Below, piece by piece: positions 7,506 to 8,483 of a DNA stretch of 8,483 nt. The stretch lies in the NCBI GenBank assembly GCA_024641625.1, contig JAHECQ010000162.1, forward strand, positions 1 through 8,483, given 5' to 3'. The DNA comes from Acidimicrobiales bacterium. GTDB taxonomy: Bacteria; Actinomycetota; Acidimicrobiia; Acidimicrobiales; SZUA-35. Every line of letters begins with the position of its first letter. The first letter of the stretch is position 1. Both the position numbers and the translations under genes were made by a program. The notes under the pieces are model-generated. The model worked only from the letters and a program-made list of their open reading frames with translations, was not told where the DNA came from and ran no database searches.

Positions 7506-8372
7506 TCAGTCGAGTCGTATGACTGCTTCCTGAGCCATTGTGGCAACGAGGCGCCCGGACCGATCCCACACCCGACCCAGCGACAAGCCCCGTGCACCTG
7601 CAGTGGCGACCGGCTCCTGATCGATGAGCAACCAGTCGTCCACCCGGAACGGTTGGTGGAACCACATCGCATGGTCGAGACTGGCGACCGCCAGCCCCTC
7701 ATCTCCCCACTGCACATCGTGAGGGATCAACACGTTGTCGCTGATCGACTCGTCTGCCACATACGCAAGCACCGCAGCATGCAGGTGCGGACTATCCGGC
7801 ATCGGTTCAAACGTCCGCATCCACTTGCGAATGCCGTTGTTCTCGGTGGGCCCCGACGGTGTGAAGTGCGCATTCACGTAGCGCAGGTCGATCGGGCGTG
7901 ATCGGTGGGTCCAGAACGAGTCGAAGGGCTCCTTGTCCAGGGACGCCACGAGCTCGGGGAGTCCAAGCAGATCCTCCGGATCGGGCACGTCGCCTGGCAT
8001 CTGCTGCTGGTAGAGCCGACCCTCCTCGGGACGTTGGAACGAGGCGATCATCTCGAACACCGGACGGTCCACCTGAGAGGCAGTGAGATGACGATGGCTG
8101 AACGACCGGCCGTCGCGTGTTCTCGTCACCCGATAGTCGAGTTGGGCAGTTGCGTCGGCAGCGCGCAGGAAGTAGGCGTGAAACGAGTGCGGGAACTGCG
8201 CAGCGTCGACCGTTCGACAGATCGCAGCGAGTGACTGGCCCAACAGGTGGCCCCCGTAGAGATTCCAAGGGCTCTCGCGTTCCGCTGAGGGGACCGACCC
8301 GATAAAGGTGTCGTCACCGGTGGACAGGACATCGAGCGAGACGAGAAGTTCGCGTTGCGTGGCACGGGACAC
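7506..8372 (-). CDS. tesB: Acyl-CoA thioesterase II (TesB-like, double hotdog fold)
   Basis: This 288-residue protein hydrolyses acyl-CoA thioesters to free fatty acid and CoA in the cytosol. It aligns over its length with TesB (286 residues in E. coli). The first hotdog (about 8-115) contains NLYGGHLLGQSL, HSFHAYFLR (62-70), RDGRSFSHR and VFEMIASFQ. The second (about 160-286) contains SLDHAMWFH with Asp233, ARGLSLGRVWD and AQEAVIR with Gln281; the Asp and Gln match catalytic residues of TesB, while the catalytic threonine position is not clearly conserved. I chose GTG 8370-8372, which gives VSRATQRELLVSLDVL, corresponding to the TesB N-terminus. GTG/ATG codons at 8453 and 8450 would add an Arg/Trp-rich extension of 26-27 residues with no family match. 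No good ribosome binding site precedes the GTG. It faces the DUF4214 gene and has no evident link to suf. Confidence 0.93.
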   Translation of the reverse strand: MSRATQRELLVSLDVLSTGDDTFIGSVPSAERESPWNLYGGHLLGQSLAAICRTVDAAQFPHSFHAYFLRAADATAQLDYRVTRTRDGRSFSHRHLTASQVDRPVFEMIASFQRPEEGRLYQQQMPGDVPDPEDLLGLPELVASLDKEPFDSFWTHRSRPIDLRYVNAHFTPSGPTENNGIRKWMRTFEPMPDSPHLHAAVLAYVADESISDNVLIPHDVQWGDEGLAVASLDHAMWFHQPFRVDDWLLIDQEPVATAGARGLSLGRVWDRSGRLVATMAQEAVIRLD

Positions 8373-8483
8373 GCCCGCGACTGTGCCACACCCGATCGCC
8401 CCGCGGCCACGCCATCGCCGGTCGCGCCACTCCAAAGCATCGCAACTCATCACACGGATTGGGCTTCCGCTGTAGCCGTAGAG
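8373..8483 (-). other. Region upstream of tesB to the window edge
   Basis: The tesB frame stays open from the GTG at 8372 through the right end of the window (LYGYSGSPIRV... in the first codons after the edge). I see no clear promoter, ribosome binding site or separate gene in these 111 bases. The open frame may be chance in GC-rich DNA, an N-terminal extension, or the end of an upstream coding sequence that this window cuts. Confidence 0.4.

Overview
The window is high-GC, gene-dense DNA with short or overlapping intergenic junctions, some GTG starts and weak or absent Shine-Dalgarno sequences at several genes. With a SufR-type regulator, SufT and a DUF4214-bearing secreted protein, this suggests an actinomycete-type bacterium (Actinomycetota). 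An Acidimicrobiia-like member is my best guess, but that is inference from protein style, not a demonstrated placement.

Left half (18-4539, minus strand): an iron-sulfur cluster assembly (SUF) operon, in transcription order sufA-like A-type carrier, sufB, sufC, sufD, sufT. The last four genes overlap at their junctions (TGATG, GTGA and an 8-nt overlap), so they are almost certainly co-transcribed and translationally coupled. SufB, SufC and SufD form the scaffold/ATPase complex that builds clusters, the A-type carrier hands clusters to apoproteins, and SufT is a maturation accessory. No cysteine desulfurase (SufS) or SufU is visible; they may lie past the left edge. As written, sufB is broken by a one-base frameshift near 3184-3195, most simply explained by a G missing from a G run. 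Restoring one base gives a normal ~480-residue SufB.

Middle (4540-5401): a 223-bp divergent control region and sufR on the plus strand, a winged-helix repressor with an Fe-S-ligating cysteine pattern. The control region holds an imperfect palindrome (TTT..CAAG-N6-CTTG..AAA, 4703-4726) suited to a SufR operator, a candidate sufA promoter that overlaps it, and an extended -10 placed so that the sufR transcript would be leaderless. Together these look like a feedback circuit in which SufR senses Fe-S status and controls both itself and the operon.

Right half: on the plus strand (5610-7292) a secreted 560-residue protein with three DUF4214 repeats, a beta-rich middle region and a C-terminal domain that resembles an uncharacterised actinobacterial family and may be a TIM-barrel hydrolase. 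Facing it on the minus strand (7506-8372) is an acyl-CoA thioesterase II (TesB-like). The 213-bp convergent gap between them contains two loose inverted repeats and no convincing terminator.

I do not see a previously undescribed defence, mobile or RNA system, and no tRNA, rRNA, CRISPR array or insertion sequence. The points most worth a second look are the sufB frameshift, the SufR operator/promoter architecture, the sufA-sufB spacer and the unknown C-terminal domain of the secreted protein.
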